Assembly (NCBI RefSeq): GCF_035621135.1
Contig: NZ_CP141728.1
Location: 1,488,001 to 1,552,000 of the forward strand
Direction of reading: 5' to 3'
Source: Sinanaerobacter sp. ZZT-01
GTDB lineage: Bacteria; Bacillota; Clostridia; Peptostreptococcales; Anaerovoracaceae
Length of the DNA: 64,000 bases
Part shown: positions 62,364 to 64,000 of the stretch, piece by piece
Numbering within the stretch: position 1 is the first letter of the stretch
How the letters are laid out: every line of letters begins with the position of its first letter
Made by a program: the position numbers and the translations under genes
Notes under the pieces: model-generated
The model's database searches: none
Seen by the model: only the letters and a program-made list of their open reading frames with translations
What the model was told of the DNA's origin: nothing

Positions 62364-64000
62364 ATGAAAAGTATGGAGATGTCATTTCCAAATTTGCGTG
62401 AAATGATTCAATATCAGTGTGTAAACAGCGGTAAGAAGATTATTTTTATAGACCAAAATGGTACAAATGTTTTAAATTACAGGCAGCTTGGGCGTTGCAT
62501 ATGCAAAATAAGCGAGTTGCTGATGCAAAAGGGGATTCATAAAGGAGAGCGTGTTATTCTTCAAATGAACAAGAAACAACATGTGTTTATCACGATTCTT
62601 TCCTTGATTTATATGGGAGCAATTCCGATCCTGTTACCTGTTTGCATCAATGAGGTTCAATATCGGCAATTTAAAAGGATTTCTGAGCAAAATCCTGCGT
62701 TTCATATACTGTGTGATAAGTCGGGAGAAAAGTATCTCAATTTTTATAGCGGGGATAGCCCTGCATCTATCGTCTTGGAGGATAACGAATTTGAGGCAGA
62801 AGATACAAGAGGCAAAAGCATTTTTAAACAGTATGATGATTTATCAGTTGTGACGGATGAAGCCGCTGTTTTATATTCCTCAGGAAGCACATCTGATCCG
62901 AAGGGAATTGTATGGACACATAACAGTGTTCTGAGTATATTGTCTGCAACTGCACAGGAATATAAGGTAACTTCTGAGGATATTTTTATGGCATGGTATC
63001 CCCTTGAACATACACTAGGACTTACTTATTTTATGCTGCTGCCGATTTTTATGGGCTGCGAGATTGTGCATCTAGACAAGGAAGCATTTGCAGAAAACCC
63101 AAAAAGCTGGTTTGACGCGATTGAAAAATATAAGGCCACCATATCCTCCGCACCGAATTTTGCGTTTCAGCGGATGAGTAAGCTCATCACTATGCAGGAC
63201 AGCTGGAGGCTTGATAGTATAAGGCTGATGCTTAATTCAGGAGAGCCGATTTCGCACGAAGTAACAGAGCAATTTTCTTTAAAAACAAAGAGGTTTGGAT
63301 TATCTGCCGATCGCATGGTTCCTATGTACGGATTGACTGAAGCCAGTGGTACCCCTATTACAAATACTCAGGGCTGGTGTCCTCAGATTTCTGCCCGGCA
63401 GCTTAAGGTGGGAATTGAATTTAATGAAAGTGCGTTAGAATTGCTGCTGAAAGATATCGTTTGCCAAGGAAAGCCAATCTCAGGGGTATCGATGAAGATT
63501 GTTGATGAGAATGAAGTCGAGCTGGGTGAAGATACTGTTGGATACATACAAATCGGAGGAAAAACGTTAAGCAAAGGCTATCTCAATATAAAAAATGACG
63601 ATTTTTTTAATAATGGATGGCTTAATACCGGCGATATCGGTTTTATAAATCAAGGGCTGCTTTTTATTATTGGAAGAAAAAAGGACATGTTTTTTTTAAA
63701 TGGACGGAATATTTTTCTTCGAGACATTGAGCAGATGATTCAGGAAGAATTCGGTTGGAGGTGTGCTGCATGTGGCGAAAATATTGCACAGGAAGGCAAG
63801 TCGCTTATTTATGTGTTTATAGAGCTGAAAATAACCGAAGAGGAGATAACGGAGAAAAAAAGAAAGATTATGCAAAGGGTATACTCCAAATCCGGAATAC
63901 GCTTAGAGGATGTTATTTTTGTAAGCAGCCTTGCTATGACACAAGTTGGTAAAGTGAATAAGCCACAGCTGCTTCAGAGCTATAGAGACGGTATCCAATG
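62364..64000 (+). CDS. Acyl-AMP ligase (FAAL/adenylation type), starter enzyme, truncated by the window end
   Basis: The frame is open from the ATG at 62364 (GAGGTG upstream) to the window end, at least 545 residues. Motifs in order: A3 YSSGSTSDPKG, the fatty-acyl-ligase-like MAWYPLEHTLGLTYF and ISSAPNFAFQRM, A5 MYGLTEASG, A7 NTGDIGF with GRKKD, and the A10 lysine in VGKVNKPQL close to the edge. The overall pattern is closer to fatty-acyl-AMP ligases than to salicyl-AMP ligases (PchD/YbtE). It probably activates the starter acid. A carrier domain could follow A10 beyond the window; none is visible elsewhere in the cluster for the starter. Confidence 0.88.
   Translation, partial: MKSMEMSFPNLREMIQYQCVNSGKKIIFIDQNGTNVLNYRQLGRCICKISELLMQKGIHKGERVILQMNKKQHVFITILSLIYMGAIPILLPVCINEVQYRQFKRISEQNPAFHILCDKSGEKYLNFYSGDSPASIVLEDNEFEAEDTRGKSIFKQYDDLSVVTDEAAVLYSSGSTSDPKGIVWTHNSVLSILSATAQEYKVTSEDIFMAWYPLEHTLGLTYFMLLPIFMGCEIVHLDKEAFAENPKSWFDAIEKYKATISSAPNFAFQRMSKLITMQDSWRLDSIRLMLNSGEPISHEVTEQFSLKTKRFGLSADRMVPMYGLTEASGTPITNTQGWCPQISARQLKVGIEFNESALELLLKDIVCQGKPISGVSMKIVDENEVELGEDTVGYIQIGGKTLSKGYLNIKNDDFFNNGWLNTGDIGFINQGLLFIIGRKKDMFFLNGRNIFLRDIEQMIQEEFGWRCAACGENIAQEGKSLIYVFIELKITEEEITEKKRKIMQRVYSKSGIRLEDVIFVSSLAMTQVGKVNKPQLLQSYRDGIQ

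Noticed and set aside
40727-64000. A complete integrative element bounded by attachment sites
   Set aside because: No integrase, recombinase, transposase or second copy of the tRNA 3' end was found in the window.

Overview
The window is chromosomal DNA of a low-to-moderate GC anaerobic Firmicute, most likely a member of the Clostridia. The main reasons are the crt/hbd pair of the butyryl-CoA pathway with a Rex-type box, the conserved block glpX-rho-yqhQ-prmC-rpmE-prfA-tsaC-rpiB-upp-tyrS, strong AGGAGG ribosome binding sites, and a sigma-54 regulator controlling a transporter. The family-level identity is not established from the sequence alone.

Region 1 (1-7.7 kb) is a surface-polysaccharide region. 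It holds a patatin-like lipase on the minus strand, an MBOAT O-acyltransferase with an SGNH-like partner, a membrane nucleotide-sugar 4,6-dehydratase and an overlapping glucose-6-phosphate isomerase. Region 2 (7.7-12 kb) has crotonase and 3-hydroxybutyryl-CoA dehydrogenase, then two tandem LytR-CpsA-Psr proteins. Region 3 (12.1-21.7 kb) is housekeeping: glpX, rho, yqhQ, prmC, rpmE, prfA, tsaC/ywlC, rpiB, upp and tyrS. Region 4 (21.7-27 kb) is a self-contained signalling unit: a histidine kinase with an extracytoplasmic solute-binding domain, an NtrC-type regulator that has no conventional start codon, and an NhaC-type antiporter behind a near-consensus sigma-54 promoter. Region 5 (27-34.5 kb) has an ABC exporter with a secreted NEW3/CARDB-like subunit, a PsiE-like membrane protein, rplM-rpsI behind a structured leader, an unknown membrane protein and a glyoxalase. 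Region 6 (34.5-40.5 kb, minus strand) is a six-gene Mrp cation/proton antiporter operon in which mrpA and mrpB are fused. It is followed by a tRNA-Ala(GGC).

Region 7 (40.8-49.4 kb) is accessory. It carries two divergent TetR-controlled exporter units with well-formed promoters and operators, an ABC exporter whose permease gene has an in-frame amber codon, a CPBP protease-like protein, and a hydrolase remnant ending at a terminator.

Region 8 (49.4 kb to the window end) is the most interesting. It is an operon encoding a thiazoline-forming nonribosomal peptide metallophore pathway of the pyochelin/yersiniabactin type, with its parts rearranged. It contains a type II thioesterase, an A(MT-like)-PCP protein with a cysteine code, a saccharopine-dehydrogenase-like oxidoreductase, a thiazolinyl imide reductase, a Cy-A(MT)-PCP-TE protein with the exact cysteine code, a free-standing heterocyclisation protein, and a fatty-acyl-AMP-ligase-like starter enzyme cut by the window edge. 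A perfect 26-bp palindrome resembling DtxR-family iron boxes sits just after the promoter. The inferred product is a bis-cysteine thiazoline/thiazolidine metal chelator primed by an acyl unit instead of salicylate. Only the family assignments and motifs are seen directly; the product, the metal and the order of steps are inference.
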